Source: Rhynchosporium graminicola
Taxonomy: Eukaryota > Ascomycota > Leotiomycetes > Helotiales > Ploettnerulaceae
Reading direction: 5' to 3'
DNA length: 64,000 nt
Assembly (NCBI GenBank): GCA_900074885.1
Contig: FJUW01000007.1
Coordinates: 2,269,051 to 2,333,050 of the forward strand
The position numbers and the translations under genes were made by a program. The notes beneath the pieces are model-generated. The model searched no databases, was not told where the DNA came from, and was given only the letters and a program-made list of their open reading frames with translations. Below, piece after piece: positions 38,877 to 50,437 of this stretch (positions are counted from its first letter, which is position 1; every line of letters begins with the position of its first letter).

Positions 38877-39277
38877 ATCTTCTGACTGCGTCCTTACTTA
38901 CAACTACAGCTTGCAGCTTGTGTGCAGGGATCACCGAATCACGATACGCCAGCTATCCACCACTCGATCACTTACTTAATAATGAGCAACGCGTGAACGC
39001 TTAACAGCCGCTGCTGTTTCAAACTCGAAGCCCCGTCCAGAATACCTTCGTTCGCATAGGATACCTTTAAATAATCCGCGACAGCTTCGAAGCTATTCCG
39101 AAGTCCATGCATCCGTATATGCTATAATAGATACCAAGCCAGCCTTTGCGCCGTCTGACTTCGAGCTACCTTCATCCCTGATACAAGGCATACATAAGGG
39201 TTTAGATTAAGCTTGGTTTCCAAGAGGGGTTGAACAAGTCTATCAGCGAGCGCTGCTGAACCCAAATAAGTTATCAA

Positions 39278-41297
39278 ATGGCCACCAATGAACCAGACAA
39301 GCCCAAAGGCCAGCAGATAACATCCCCAGCACTATCTGGAGATACGCAGCTAGACGGCATCGCAGAACCGATGGGGAAACCTCTCCACGAAGAATCTCCA
39401 CTACTTTCACCCGCCTCAGACGACGACGACGACGATTCTTCGAACGGGTTGCTCGAACGGGAATCCATTTTACAAGATGACTTCGTCGACAACTACCAAG
39501 AAACCAAGGGCTTGTTTTACATGGTACTCCTGACAATCAGTATTGGAGGATTACAACTTGCATGGGCGGTAGAGCTATCGGCCGGAACTCCATATCTGCT
39601 AGCTTTGGGATTGAGTAAATCACTTGTCGCAGTGGTATGGATCGCAGGACCTCTCTCGGGGGCACTCGTTCAACCATATGTTGGAATGCTGAGTGATCGC
39701 TGCAGGTCCTCGTGGGGGAAACGTACACCATTTATGATAGCAGGGGGACTAGCAACTATAGGATCCCTTCTTGCCCTTGCTTGGGTAAGAGAGCTTGTTG
39801 GTGGATTTCTAGGACTCTTTGGCGCAAGTCGAGAGTCGGAAGGTGTCAAGATTGCGATTATTGTGTTCGCCGTTGGATTTGTGTACATCCTTGACTTCTC
39901 TATAAATACCGGTATGCGTAATTTCTTGACCCTGTAAGCTACCACTAATATCCTGCAGTACAGGCTGGAATCCGAGCTTTCATCTTGGATTGCTGTCCAA
40001 GTCATCAACAAGGTAAGTAATTTTTCCAAACTTGCGAACAAAGCTAATGTCCACAGAAACTGCGAATTCTATGGCAAGTCGCATCGTCGGTATAGGTAAC
40101 ATCATTGGCTACGTCGCCGGCTACGTCGACCTCCCAAACTACCTTCCCTTCTTGGGCAACACGCAGTTCAAGATCCTCACCGTCATAGCCTCAACATCAC
40201 TCGCAAGCACTCTCTTAATCAGCATCTCGACCGTTCGCGAGCGAGACCCGCGTCTCGAACCCGCTCGCCCCAAAGGCAAAGGCGGTCTAATAGCCTTCTT
40301 CACCACGGTTTTCAAATCCATTAAACGTCTTCCCCCTCTGACGCGCCAAGTATGCGAAGTCCAGTTCTTCGCCTGGATCGGTTTCTTCCCTCAACTATTC
40401 TACTCATCTTCCTACGTAGGCGACATCTACGTACAACCCTACTTACTCGCCAATCCGAACATGACCGCTGATGAAATCGACGCTCTTTACGAAAAAGCCA
40501 CGCGGGTAGGAACTTTCGCCCTCTTAGTCTACGCCATCACCTCGCTAGCAACTAACGTCATCCTCCCCTTCTTCATAGCCCCCTCCTACGACGCAGCACT
40601 CGATTCTTCAGCCTCATCCACGAGAAGCTACACAACCCGCTTCTCGCGTTTCCTAGACAGCCTAGTAATCCCATGGCTCACTCTCCGCCGCGCCTGGATG
40701 ATCTCGCATCTCATTTTCGCATCCTGCATGTTCAGCACTCTAATCGTGCGCTCCATCACCGCAGCTACGATTTTGATAGGCGTAGTCGGTGTTTCGTGGG
40801 CTCTTACGCTTTGGGCACCTTTCGCCATCATTTCGGCCGAAGTAAGTAAACGCGACGCACTACGTCGTTCAAGGAAAATTGCATCAGCGCACCGACACTC
40901 TGTCGCCTCCTCCGACGCAGACGCAGAATCCGCTCCTCCACCACATGCAGAAGAAGAAGAAGAAGAAGATCAAGCAGGCGTCATCCTCGGGATCCACAAC
41001 ATGGCGATCGCATCACCCCAGATCCTCGCCACTATCGCCTCCTCTATGATCTTTAAATTTCTGCAGAAACCGCGCGGGGTACCTGGTGATCGCTCGATCT
41101 CCGTTGTCTTGGCGGCTGGGGGACTGAGTACGCTGGTGGCGGCTTGGTTGACGAGTAGGATCAAAGATGAGATTGAGCTGCCGGAAGAGTTGAGGCATGA
41201 GGAAGGAGAGAGTGGCGGAGGACCGCAGGCGAGGAGGGCGTTGAGGAGGAGTATCAGTTTGAATAGGAGTCGGAGTTACACGGGCTTGAATTATTAG
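39278..41297 (+). CDS. Sucrose/alpha-glucoside transporter-like permease (GPH/MFS type)
   Basis: This is a plasma-membrane sugar/proton symporter by family, close in type to fission yeast Sut1 and plant SUT carriers. Exons are 39278-39911, 39959-40012 and 40057-41297 with introns of 47 and 44 nt. Phases fit (ACC G|TA and CAA G|AA) and give 642 aa. The first 75 residues or so are an acidic cytosolic tail with an aspartate run. The first spans follow (FYMVLLTISIGGLQLAWAVE, residues 80-99), and the characteristic loop SDRCRSSWGKRTPF is at about 139-152. The tiny middle exon restores the conserved GIRAFILDCCPSHQQ segment. A long charged loop with a glutamate run (about 40940-40975) precedes the last spans. 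The substrate is not determined by sequence. Confidence 0.88.
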
Positions 41298-41710
41298 CTG
41301 TGCGGGTTGGTGAGGGAAGCTAGGATAGATAGATTTGTGGTGGTGGGTTGGATAGATATGCTGGGCAGGGATGTGCATGAGGTGCCCTCCACTGTGTTTG
41401 TTGCTGGTTAAGCGAGAAGGGAGACGGAGACGTTAGTGAGTGATCGTGAGTGGCGATACGTATACCCTAGAGGCAGATAATGCGATTGAATTTATAACCC
41501 TGCTTGTGTCCCGCCGTTGGAAATCAACTCACGCCCACCCATTCGGTACTTCAAAGGCATTTTTCGTTTCGGCAGTGTTTGCCACTGGCTAATTGTATGG
41601 ATATGCAAAACCATCTAAGTGACCGCTATAAAACTATTTTCACCTTGGAAATCATGCAGTATCCAACTAAACATCTCTTCGCGACATGTCGTCTTCATAA
41701 TAGTCCCTCT

Positions 41711-43386
41711 TCATTCCGTCTTCTTCTCCTTCTTCACACCCTCCAAAGCTCCAGATCCAGAACCATATCCGGCGGCCCTCCAAACCCTCAGCAAACACCA
41801 CATCACCCACAGAAAACCAAGTCCGACTCCTAACGCAGTGAGGCTCTCCACAAATCGACTCCTATCTAAATCCAACACTGGCACCTCTAAACTGTTCACC
41901 AATCTATCTCCTTGAGCAACACTAGGACTCAAATGAAAGAACAGTGTCCTAGGTCCAAATAACCCATCGTATCCCAGATTTACCCTATCAAAAGGATTTA
42001 CCGGGAACTTTGACCCCTCATCGGCTGTGCAGGCCCAGAAGAGGATTGGGTATGGTATCTCGAGGTTTGTGAGGCCGGACGAGTTGTGTGCAGGTGGGAG
42101 GTACCGGAGATGAAGTGGGACTTGGGATGTGAAAACTTGGTGTTGGTTGGAGGATGTCGAGTCAGACTTGGATTCTGGTTTTGGTTTTGATTTGGGTTTC
42201 GAGAGGGGAGGAGAGAGTTCAAGCAATACAGTCGACCCCCATGATGTTAACGTATAAGCTGGTGCTTCGAGATCGATAGGCGTGGTTATATAATGTATCT
42301 TCGCCAGATTCTTGGAAGCCAAGAACAGGGGGTCGGAAATTTGGTATTTATCCACAAACACCGCGCGCGGCAATGTAAGATGGGCGTGTAAAGAACATGC
42401 TCTGTCATCTAATGGCGGTATACTCGACGTGATGTTCAATTCTAGCGTCGGATGCAGTCCTGTTGGATGGATGAAGTTGGATGTAAAGGTCTGGGAGATA
42501 GGTAAAGGATGATGTCGTGCTGGGAAGGAGAATAGTGTTGGTGATGGTTTTGTATTTTCGCCTAGGACGGCGAGGAAGCCGCCGAGGGAGAGTTCTTCTG
42601 TTTCTTTTGCTTTTTCGACTGACAAAATTCCGATTTCCATGCGCGAGGACGGATGAGAAGACGGTTTGGAGAGTGAGAGAGATTGTGTGATGGAGGGAAA
42701 AAAGGCGGTTAGTGTCAGGGCGTGAGAGATGGTGTCGAAGTCTATTTCGAGGGTTGAGGCTGAAGAGAGAGCTTGTACACGGGGAAGGCATGTTGGGTCT
42801 GTGTTGGAGGAGCGGGAGGGACAGAGTTTATGGGCGAGGTAGGATTTGAAGTCCCGTAAGTTGGGTAGGGGAGAGAAGTATTGTGAGGCGGAGGAGTGGG
42901 AGAAGCGGTCTCGAGGGAGGGTTGTGAAAGATTCCTTCGAAATTATTAATAATTTATCCTGTGGTGTTTACATTTGACTCGCTTACCACAGGAGAAAGAC
43001 AGTCCAAGTTCCCAAATACTTTTTTCAAAAGCGGAGATAAAAACTCACTACACAATCAGCGACCACCCATTCAAGTGTAGAGGGTCGACATACGACAACC
43101 CATCATTTCTCAACGGCGTATAGAAAACATGTAATCCCGGACTCAACCTCGCCACAAGCGGTGCTCTCGTCTGAAACAGACTTTCTCCAACCCATCGTAT
43201 GTGCAATTCATGGCTAGCTTTCAGCACCTTATATAACTCCTGGGGTAACTCGTCGAAGGCAAACGTTATGCGTTCTTCTCGCGCAGCTACCAGCTCAGGT
43301 GTGGAAATGGATGTCGAAGTCACTAGGAGCTTGCTCGGATCGATAGAGTCGGCGGGGTCTTGGAGGAAGGTTATTCGTTGGCGCAT
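41711..43386 (-). CDS. PBN1: PBN1/PIG-X, GPI mannosyltransferase I subunit
   Basis: By family this is an ER membrane protein that stabilises the Gpi14/PIG-M mannosyltransferase, which adds the first mannose in GPI-anchor synthesis. Exons are 43386-43094, 43047-42987 and 42934-41711; introns of 46 and 52 nt give 525 aa. The middle exon was recovered from the segment LLKKVFGNLDC, which fits the family. The N-terminus MRQRITFLQDP is typical, so I preferred this start to an in-frame ATG at 43440. The C-terminal half has the PIG-X pattern (VDKYQ, PLHLRYLPP, YPILFWACTAD). A single hydrophobic span (ALGVGLGFLWVMWCLLRVW) lies near the end, followed by a short basic tail, giving a lumenal domain with a C-terminal anchor. 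It is divergent from the SARAF-like gene, 482 bp away. Confidence 0.85.
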
Positions 43387-43868
43387 TTTGAAATGGCTGT
43401 AACAGTGAATGTTGAAGTGCGGTGGAGAGGTAGATTGCAAATTGAGTTGACAGTAAAGCTGACAGCTTGGGCAGAATAGCTACCCCTGCAAGGCGGTGTA
43501 CGCGGGGGCGAGTCTCGAAGCTGGAGCTGGATCTCGACTTCCTACTTCGAATATGGAACGACATCATTTCTTATGACTTAGCGATCAATCAGTTGCCCAT
43601 TCACAGGTTTTGCATAAAACTTTGGCTTGAAGGTCTTCAGTACACGTATAAGAAGGATAACCCGCATTATTTCCCCGACTTGCTACATTCTCATAGCCTC
43701 ATCGACGGCTGGGGATCTAGAGGCAACCACAACGACGAGGCGACAAGACTTTCGCAATCTGTCCTCACAGCTCATCCATAAAAGCCTCACGTAATCGTAC
43801 CTCTCACACACTTACTACAATATCAACTTTCTAAAAACACCATAACGAGATTCAGCTTCTAGCAACAA

Positions 43869-44774
43869 ATGCAGCTCCTCTACCCTATTCTTCTCGCCCT
43901 CCTCGCTCTCTCCAACCCCTCCCTCTGCGCAAAGAAACCCAAAGACGCAATCCTGCTCTCCTCCGTCAAAACGCTCACACTCCGCTCTAACGCCTTAACC
44001 TCCCACCGCCGCGTCTCTGCCATCCCTCAATTAAGATGCACTGGACCAGCCTGTAAATACCACACTGTGGAACGCATGCGCTGCACGAACCAAGGCGCCT
44101 CTTACAATGAGGAAGATATTGAATGGAGCTGTGTGGCTGACATGCCTGAAGATTTCAAATTGGGCAGTACGGAGGTGGCGTGTGAGGGGTATGCGAGTAG
44201 AGATGATCCGTATGTGTTGAAGGGAAGCTGTGGGGTCGAGTATAGGTTGCTTTTTACGGAGAAGGGAGAGGAGAAGTACGGGAAGAGTGGTAGTGGGTGG
44301 ACCGGAGGTGGGGAGGCAGAGAGGAGTAAACTTGGTGGTGCGCTCTTTATGCTCATCTTTCTGGGCGTGTTGTTCTGGATTATTTATTCAGCTTGGCAGG
44401 CTTTGCCGGCTGGGGGACTACCTAGACAGGCTAGAAGGGGATGGGGAGGCGGATGGGGTGGCGGGGGTGCTGGGGGTGGCGATCCGTATGATCCTCCGCC
44501 TCCATACCCAGGAAAGCGATATGGAGCTCAGCAAGAAGGATGGAGACCTGGGTTCTGGTCTGGAGCAGCTGCTGGAGCGGCAGGTGCTTACATGGCAGGG
44601 AACAGAGGCAATAGGCAACAAGAACAACCAAGGGGCAGTTCATGGTTTGGAGGAAATAGTGGTGGTACTGGTGGCATGTTCAACAGTCCCTCGCCACCAA
44701 CACGAAGCAGCTCTGGATCAAGCTCTTCAGCACGACACTCGAGTACAGGGTTTGGATCAACATCAAGGAGGTAG
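43869..44774 (+). CDS. SARAF-like ER membrane protein (TMEM66 family)
   Basis: The 301 aa protein is encoded without introns. Residues 1-20 form a signal peptide (LLYPILLALLALSNPSLCA). A cysteine-containing lumenal domain follows (about 55-130; pieces RCTGPACKYHTVERMRC, WSCVADMP, KLGSTEVACEGY and LKGSCGVEYRL), which is the SARAF pattern. One membrane span is at about 158-178 (LFMLIFLGVLFWIIYSAW), then a long glycine-, proline- and serine-rich cytosolic tail. In animals SARAF dampens store-operated calcium entry through STIM and Orai. Fungi are not known to have that pair, so the role here is open. Family assignment is fairly sure; function is not. Confidence 0.85.
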   Translation: MQLLYPILLALLALSNPSLCAKKPKDAILLSSVKTLTLRSNALTSHRRVSAIPQLRCTGPACKYHTVERMRCTNQGASYNEEDIEWSCVADMPEDFKLGSTEVACEGYASRDDPYVLKGSCGVEYRLLFTEKGEEKYGKSGSGWTGGGEAERSKLGGALFMLIFLGVLFWIIYSAWQALPAGGLPRQARRGWGGGWGGGGAGGGDPYDPPPPYPGKRYGAQQEGWRPGFWSGAAAGAAGAYMAGNRGNRQQEQPRGSSWFGGNSGGTGGMFNSPSPPTRSSSGSSSSARHSSTGFGSTSRR

Positions 44775-45097
44775 ATATGTATTACGAGAATTCATGGCTT
44801 CTTGCATTGACTATCGTTCATGGTATAAATAACGTACAAACACTGTACCCAACATGAGGGCAGATCCGGAAGGAATCATGTGGCAGTGTGACACCTTTGA
44901 GGTGTATGACAAGTGAAATTGTGGTGTACAGAGTGAAGAGGCCATCTCTCTAGCCATGTAGAAAGCATTACGCCAGCCCTGTCCCTCTGATGCAATCGTA
45001 CATTGACAGACCTTCGAGGTCCATAGAAGTCCCAAATATTCCCCTACCCAAATCTCTTCGATATAGCAAGGTAAGAGAGGAGCTAGGTGCTGAAGTA

Positions 45098-47654
45098 TCA
45101 CAAATGGATAGTCATGACGTCCGACTTATCAAAAGCTCGTGAGCAATTTGGGCACTTTCTCATCCGGTTGGCAAGGCGATCTTCAACACAGTTATTGCAG
45201 AATGTGTGACCGCAGGATCGGATGGCCGTGTTCTTGAAGTCCTTGCGACAGATTGTGCAGAGAGCGAGCGTCTGTTTACGTTAGCAGCGGTCATCAGAAG
45301 GTTGAGCAAAACATACTCTAAGCATCTCTTCTTCGCCAGACTGTTTGCCCATACTCTTTGCCTTCCATTGATCTCTCTCTTTCTGGACATGGTCATACTT
45401 GACCTGAAGCTTTTCCAAATCCACCTCGGCTGTTCGGAGTCGCTCCTTGGTGTTCAGGTTGTTGGCATCCTTGGACTTTAAGATATTGGTAAGCTCTACG
45501 ACTTGCTTTCCAAGTGTTTCAGCTTTGCTAGTCGCATCTCGGGTAGTAGATTCCATTTTCTTGTTCTCTGCCATAACCGAAGTGTTGGATTGCTTCATGT
45601 CGCTCAACTGCTTCTCGAGGTTGCTAAGAAGTGTTCGATTGGCAGTCTCTACATCTTTCAATTGCGAGATGATTTCTGAACTCTTAGCATTCTGCCCTTT
45701 GAGTGCTCTGACCTCCAGAATACGAGTGTCCATATCTTTCCGAGCTGCAAAGTACTTTTGATCTGCCTTGGCCTTCTCCGCATGAATGATTGCAATCTTC
45801 TCCTCCAGAATGGATAGATCGATAACCTTTTTAGTTGAAAGAGCTTGTACTTTGGTGTATGCATTCTGCATAGCTGGTAATTCTTTGTTGATTGCCTCGA
45901 ATTGAAGTTCCAGAGCTTCGTATTTTCTGCGTAACTGTTCCAATCCAAGAGAATCAACGTCCGACCGAGGTGTCAATTGGCAGGATTGTTCATTGATGGA
46001 TGCCTTTAATCGTTCAATTTCACACTCTAGAGCTGTGATTCGTTCATCTCTTCCAGCAATAAGGTCAGTGAAGTGGGTGGCGGACGGACGCTCGTGATCT
46101 TGGCTGGCCTTGCGAATGGATTGGTCGGCCAACAACTCGTCTCTAGCTGCTCGAATTCTCGTAAGATCTGTCTCAACGCGTTGGAGTTGGCTTTCAAGGT
46201 CTCCAGTGATGACTTCTGATTCTCCTTCGACCTGTGTCCGGAAAGCAGTTCGTTCAGCTTGGTATTTCTCGGCGTCCTCCCGAAGCTGAATGTTCGTAGC
46301 CTCGAGGTGATTGATACGTCGGATTACATCTTCGTGCTGGGCTCTGAACTGTTTGAAGAGTTCCGTTCGTGCATAGTCATCTTCTGTGAGATTGGAGAAT
46401 CGGGTGGTGGCGAGCGTAAGTTGTTCCGTCAAGGTCTTGTTCTCAGCAGCCATGGTGTCTAGTTGCTCCCTCTGCTTCTCTACAACTGCAGCTGCTTCCT
46501 TGTAAGCGGTATGTGAGGCTTCACTGACTTCGGAAATCCCATTGGTCATCTCGGTGTCGCCATTTTCATTAGTGCCTGCTGCACCACCTGCATTGATCGC
46601 CTGCTGTTCCAACTTCGCAACCGCTGAGCTCTTAGCTCGGTCAAACTTCTTCTCAGCCTTGATGCAGCGGAGAGAGGCGCTTTCAAGACGCTCCTCCAAT
46701 TGATCCCTCTCCGTACGCATGCGCTCAAGTTTAACCACGTATTCTCGTTGCGATGCCAAGAGTTTGGTAAGCTTCCCTTGAAGGTCTTCAATGTCGGGTG
46801 ATTGCTCCCCTCGGGCACTGGCTAGTCGTGTGAATATGATCTGGAGTTTAGACTTGATATCTCTGGCCTTCGAAGCAAGGTGGCTTTGGAAATCTTCACT
46901 TCCCTTGAAGCTTAACGCGGTGGGGAATGAGGCTGCCTTTGTCAGCACGTCTTTTTCAAACTGGGGCGAGCGGCATACCATCGTTATCGATTTCGGGAAC
47001 CAAATCCTGCGCCAAGAGAGAAATTTCGTCCAGCAGCTATTTATCCGTCAGACAAAAATCATGTAGCACGTGCTCAGACTAATATACCTGAGTCCACCAT
47101 TGATCCGCAACTCGAAGATGGTCATCATGATCAGTAGATCGCTTCTGGAGCTCTTTGATTTGTGATTGGAGTGCGGCTGATTCGCGCTTGTACTCGAGCA
47201 TACGACGGTAAATTGCATCTTTCTGATATTCCTGTATTGTGCCCTCGTCAGCACATATCCAAGCCTGGCGTGTGTTTCACCACGAGAAGAAGAAAGTTAT
47301 GTGTATGATGTAGAAATTGGGATGTTGTACGACGCTGTAGGACAAGAAGGATCTGCAAGCTATGCAACATGCTATGACAGCAAGCTGCGCATTAGCACCA
47401 GCCAGATAGACCATATCCCTCAATACATTTACTAGCAGAGGATCTGAAGTCCGGAACAGATTGGGCAAATGGGTATGATTGAATTGGGGGAGACCGAGGT
47501 TGATGGAAAGGGGGAGGTGAGCAAAGCGCCAGTGACGTACCTCAAGATCGGATGACCATGGCATATCAGTATCCAGTGAGGCTTTACCATTGACAGCCTG
47601 TCTCTTCGTAGGCGGAGCCAAGTCCTCACCGGCGGATCTCTTCCTATCCTCCAT
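45098..47654 (-). CDS. BRE1: E3 ubiquitin ligase BRE1 (histone H2B monoubiquitination)
   Basis: With Rad6, Bre1 ubiquitinates histone H2B and so promotes H3K4 and H3K79 methylation; it acts in the nucleus. I infer five exons: 47654-47541, 47231-47088, 47036-46979, 46932-45317 and 45271-45098, giving 701 aa, the usual size. The protein is a long coiled coil ending in a C3HC4 RING ([20 protein letters not shown], then [10 protein letters not shown] and CPNCSRAF), with the typical hydrophobic C-terminus after it. Intron phases are restored at all four junctions. The third intron (46933-46978) was placed with AG at GGCAG because only this joins the conserved SFPTALSFK segment in frame. The first intron is 309 nt, long compared with about 50 nt elsewhere. 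It is divergent from BDP1. Confidence 0.92.
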
Positions 47655-48073
47655 CTTCTTCACGAAGGATGGATGAGACGGGGCAAGGGGAGTTGAAATC
47701 GGCATCAGACGGGGCGGGCGGACTGGCACATGGGAGTAATGGCGCGCAGAGAATGGGGGGGAGACCTGCTGCAGTGATAGCAGCCTGCCGAGTGGTTGTT
47801 GCGAGTTCGAGTATAGGTGAGTTGTCTGTGATGTCTGAGGTTGGGGGCAATCGAGGTCGCAGATGTTTTCCAGATATGGCCAAGGCACTAGTACCCATTC
47901 ACGTGACTAAATTCGAGGAGGCTTGTGGTTTACCGCACTTAAGCCAGCTGGTCTGTGCGGCTGCATCTAAGAATTCCATTCTAGCCGTTCCTCCCCTCCA
48001 TTACTCGACAGTCAAAGATCCTCCCAACAGCAATCACAACGCCACACTCAATGCGCAGTACTGGATAGCAATC
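47655..48073. promoter_or_regulatory. Shared divergent promoter region of BRE1 and BDP1
   Basis: The 419 bp between the two inferred start codons must hold both promoters. A CACGTGAC element (E-box type, bound by basic helix-loop-helix factors) is at 47900-47907, near the middle. An open frame extends from 47669 through this region into BDP1, but its N-terminal 135 codons look like chance extension. Confidence 0.5.
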
Positions 48074-50437
48074 ATGTTGAAAGGAAGAGGGAAGACATTT
48101 GCTCCGAAGAAGGTGGTCCGAAAGCCACAGGGTTCGGCGCCCTCCTCCACGCGCCCTTTCGTCGATCGTCCATCACAGATTACAGCACCACAAGCCCAGC
48201 AGGAGAACATTCAATCGGCATCGCAGAAAGTTATCGACCTCGACCCTATCGTTGAAAATGTTCCCCCGCCAGTTGAGGCAGTCCGACCGCAATTACCCCG
48301 TCACGAAGTCCAGCAGCAGGTAGATACGTCAGCGACTCTGGATGTAGAAAACAATGCTCGGTTGGAGTTGAAGCGGAAGGAGAGAGACCATGCTACTGCC
48401 CCTCCACCACCGAAACGAGTCTCGACTGCGATCGAGAAGCCAGCTTCTCTGACGGCGCAGAATGAACCACCAGCTGTCCTTAGACCTACACAGGCAACCG
48501 CGTCTTCAACCGAATCAGGACTTGCTACCATATCTGATTCGCCTTTACCAACAGAACCTGTCCCTAGTACTACAGCAGTTCCCCCGGCAGAGCCTTTTGG
48601 CGAAGTAGCACAGACGACGCCAAAGGTCATACCCCTAAATTCGAAGGGAAACGTCGAGGCTTCACCGAAAGCCCAAGCTCCAGTGACACGAGTATCGCCG
48701 GAAGTGGGAACATTAGATGAACCAAGTGGAGGTACAGCAAATGTTCAGGATAAAAGCTTATCAAATGTACGGCAACCCACCATTCGAACTTCAGAAGTCA
48801 ACACCTCAATACCAACACCTCCAGCTTCCTCGGCCAATTCTGTGCAAACTGAGCCACCACAAAGTGGAACACCTACACCTGACATTCCAATCGAGACAAC
48901 TGAACGAGATATGCCGGAGTCGTCGCCTGAAAGATCTCCAGAGCCACCAAGACACCGGTACCCCTCGCCAGAAAATATCGTGCGCCTGGCCGACGAAACT
49001 CAGACCGAATCCTCAAACATGGGCAGAGCTGGTGGTATGGGAACCGAAAATGGTTCGGGCTCTATAATACTGAGACCAGGGGAGGTCACGCAAGCCTCTG
49101 CTATTGTACCAGTCGGAGCTTTAAATCCTGACGGTACATCTGGTGCCGTTCAAGCTGAGGAACCTCCTGCTGTTGAGGGTAATACCAACAAAGACACAGG
49201 AAAGCCAAAAAGGAAGTACACGAAGCGGAAGAAGGTCCAGCCTCCTGGAGATATGGAGGATGCTAGAACGACGGTTGGTATGCAATTGAATAGGCCGCGA
49301 CGTGTCACGGGAAAAACGAAGAAGGGTAGGAAAGGGAAGGATGGAACGAAAAGCAGAAAGGAACGTGCGACGACACCGGATGGAGCTTCTGATGAAGAAA
49401 TTGACCAGTCTACACTTACCATGACGGATCTTTGCAGAGACTTACGTATTGGAAAGAAGTTTAGCAGGCACCAAGAGATTAAGGACCGGATATTCCAGAA
49501 CAAAGAGAGAAATATGAAGAACAAGATGATCATGAACAATCCGGAAATTGATGGCATGGTCGGCCCTGCGCCAAGTGGAGCTCCTATGGGCGAGGCAGCA
49601 GTTGAAGCACCTGGATCTGGATCTGGAGCTGGAGCCGGAGCAGCTGAGGCTGCGGCTGTGTCTGCGCCAGAAAAAGAGCCAAGTCCTGAAATTTCCGTTG
49701 AAGCAGGTCAAGGGCCCCAAATTCGTATCGTAGACGGTCAGATCGTACTCGACGAAAGCTCTCTCCAAATCGATCGGCAAGCCCGAGCTCGCGCGATGGC
49801 TGAGGTGATGGAAGAAGTAATCGAAGACGACTTCACACGTGTCATCACATCGGGTACCTACATGAAGCGTGAGAAGTCTATGCTCTGGGATCACGCAGCG
49901 ACAATACGTTTCTACGAAGGCCTCGCTCAATTCGGTACCGATTTCGAGATGATTGCCAAACTCTTCCCTCACCGTAATCGCCGGCAGATTAAGCTCAAAT
50001 TCAATAAAGAAGAACGAGCTCACCCGGAACGCGTCACGAGAGCCATGGTTGGGCCTAAGAAGAAGAATATTGACCTCAAGAACTTTGAGCGTTTGGCCGA
50101 TGAGAAGCTGGTAGAAGTGTCAGTCATCGAGGCCGAGTATGACGAGTATGAGAACGAGATGCTGGCGAAGGAGAAGGTGGAGCTGGATGCTGCGGCGGAG
50201 ATCACGAGGCAGAAGAAAGCTGCTATTCAAGGCACGTCTGCAGCTGCTAGGAAGCTTCTCGCTACGGTTAGTGACGATGAGGATGATCCAAGAGCGGGCT
50301 CGGCGAAGGAGAATAGAGGGAAGACACAGTCCGAGCAGCCTAAGAGACGGCCGCCAAAGAAAACTGCGAAGAAGAATAAGCACAGTCATTATGCTGGTGG
50401 AGACGTCGTTACTGTGCTTGAAACGATCAGTTACTGA
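48074..50437 (+). CDS. BDP1: TFIIIB subunit B'' (BDP1)
   Basis: Bdp1 is the SANT-domain subunit of TFIIIB. It joins TBP and Brf1 on tRNA and 5S gene promoters and helps RNA polymerase III open DNA. The SANT/Myb domain is at about residues 596-650 (MLWDHAATIRFYEGLAQFGT, then FEMIAKLFPHRNRRQIKLKF). It is preceded by the conserved IRIVDGQIVLDESSLQIDR segment and by a lysine-rich block near 49195-49365. The N-terminal half is proline-, threonine- and glutamine-rich and probably disordered. I chose the ATG at 48074 (MLKGRGKTFAPKKVVRK, a typical basic N-terminus) over the upstream in-frame ATG at 47669, which would begin 15 bp from the BRE1 start codon. The product is 787 aa, apparently intronless. 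Confidence 0.9.
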   Translation: MLKGRGKTFAPKKVVRKPQGSAPSSTRPFVDRPSQITAPQAQQENIQSASQKVIDLDPIVENVPPPVEAVRPQLPRHEVQQQVDTSATLDVENNARLELKRKERDHATAPPPPKRVSTAIEKPASLTAQNEPPAVLRPTQATASSTESGLATISDSPLPTEPVPSTTAVPPAEPFGEVAQTTPKVIPLNSKGNVEASPKAQAPVTRVSPEVGTLDEPSGGTANVQDKSLSNVRQPTIRTSEVNTSIPTPPASSANSVQTEPPQSGTPTPDIPIETTERDMPESSPERSPEPPRHRYPSPENIVRLADETQTESSNMGRAGGMGTENGSGSIILRPGEVTQASAIVPVGALNPDGTSGAVQAEEPPAVEGNTNKDTGKPKRKYTKRKKVQPPGDMEDARTTVGMQLNRPRRVTGKTKKGRKGKDGTKSRKERATTPDGASDEEIDQSTLTMTDLCRDLRIGKKFSRHQEIKDRIFQNKERNMKNKMIMNNPEIDGMVGPAPSGAPMGEAAVEAPGSGSGAGAGAAEAAAVSAPEKEPSPEISVEAGQGPQIRIVDGQIVLDESSLQIDRQARARAMAEVMEEVIEDDFTRVITSGTYMKREKSMLWDHAATIRFYEGLAQFGTDFEMIAKLFPHRNRRQIKLKFNKEERAHPERVTRAMVGPKKKNIDLKNFERLADEKLVEVSVIEAEYDEYENEMLAKEKVELDAAAEITRQKKAAIQGTSAAARKLLATVSDDEDDPRAGSAKENRGKTQSEQPKRRPPKKTAKKNKHSHYAGGDVVTVLETISY

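Larger units (their letters stand above)
37063..39277. other. Intergenic interval with many short tandem repeats
   Basis: This 2.2 kb lies between the divergent exchanger and transporter genes and should hold both promoters. It carries pentamer repeats, a GT tract, a perfect 22 bp palindrome and many clustered TACC/TAGG tetramers (for example 37768-37800, 37835-37860, 37935-37985 and 38640-38690), some forming CCTAGG palindromes. Frames seen here on both strands look like chance frames through low-complexity DNA. Confidence 0.6.

Noticed and set aside
43402..43440. Upstream in-frame ATG of PBN1
   Set aside because: The family starts at MRQRITF; the extra 18 residues are unlike the rest of the family.
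47277..47888. 203-codon minus-strand frame as a separate gene
   Set aside because: It contains the true BRE1 first exon in its middle and otherwise runs through the promoter and the long intron.
47669..48073. N-terminal 135-codon extension of BDP1
   Set aside because: It would start 15 bp from the BRE1 start codon, has no conserved character, and the basic N-terminus typical of the protein begins at 48074.
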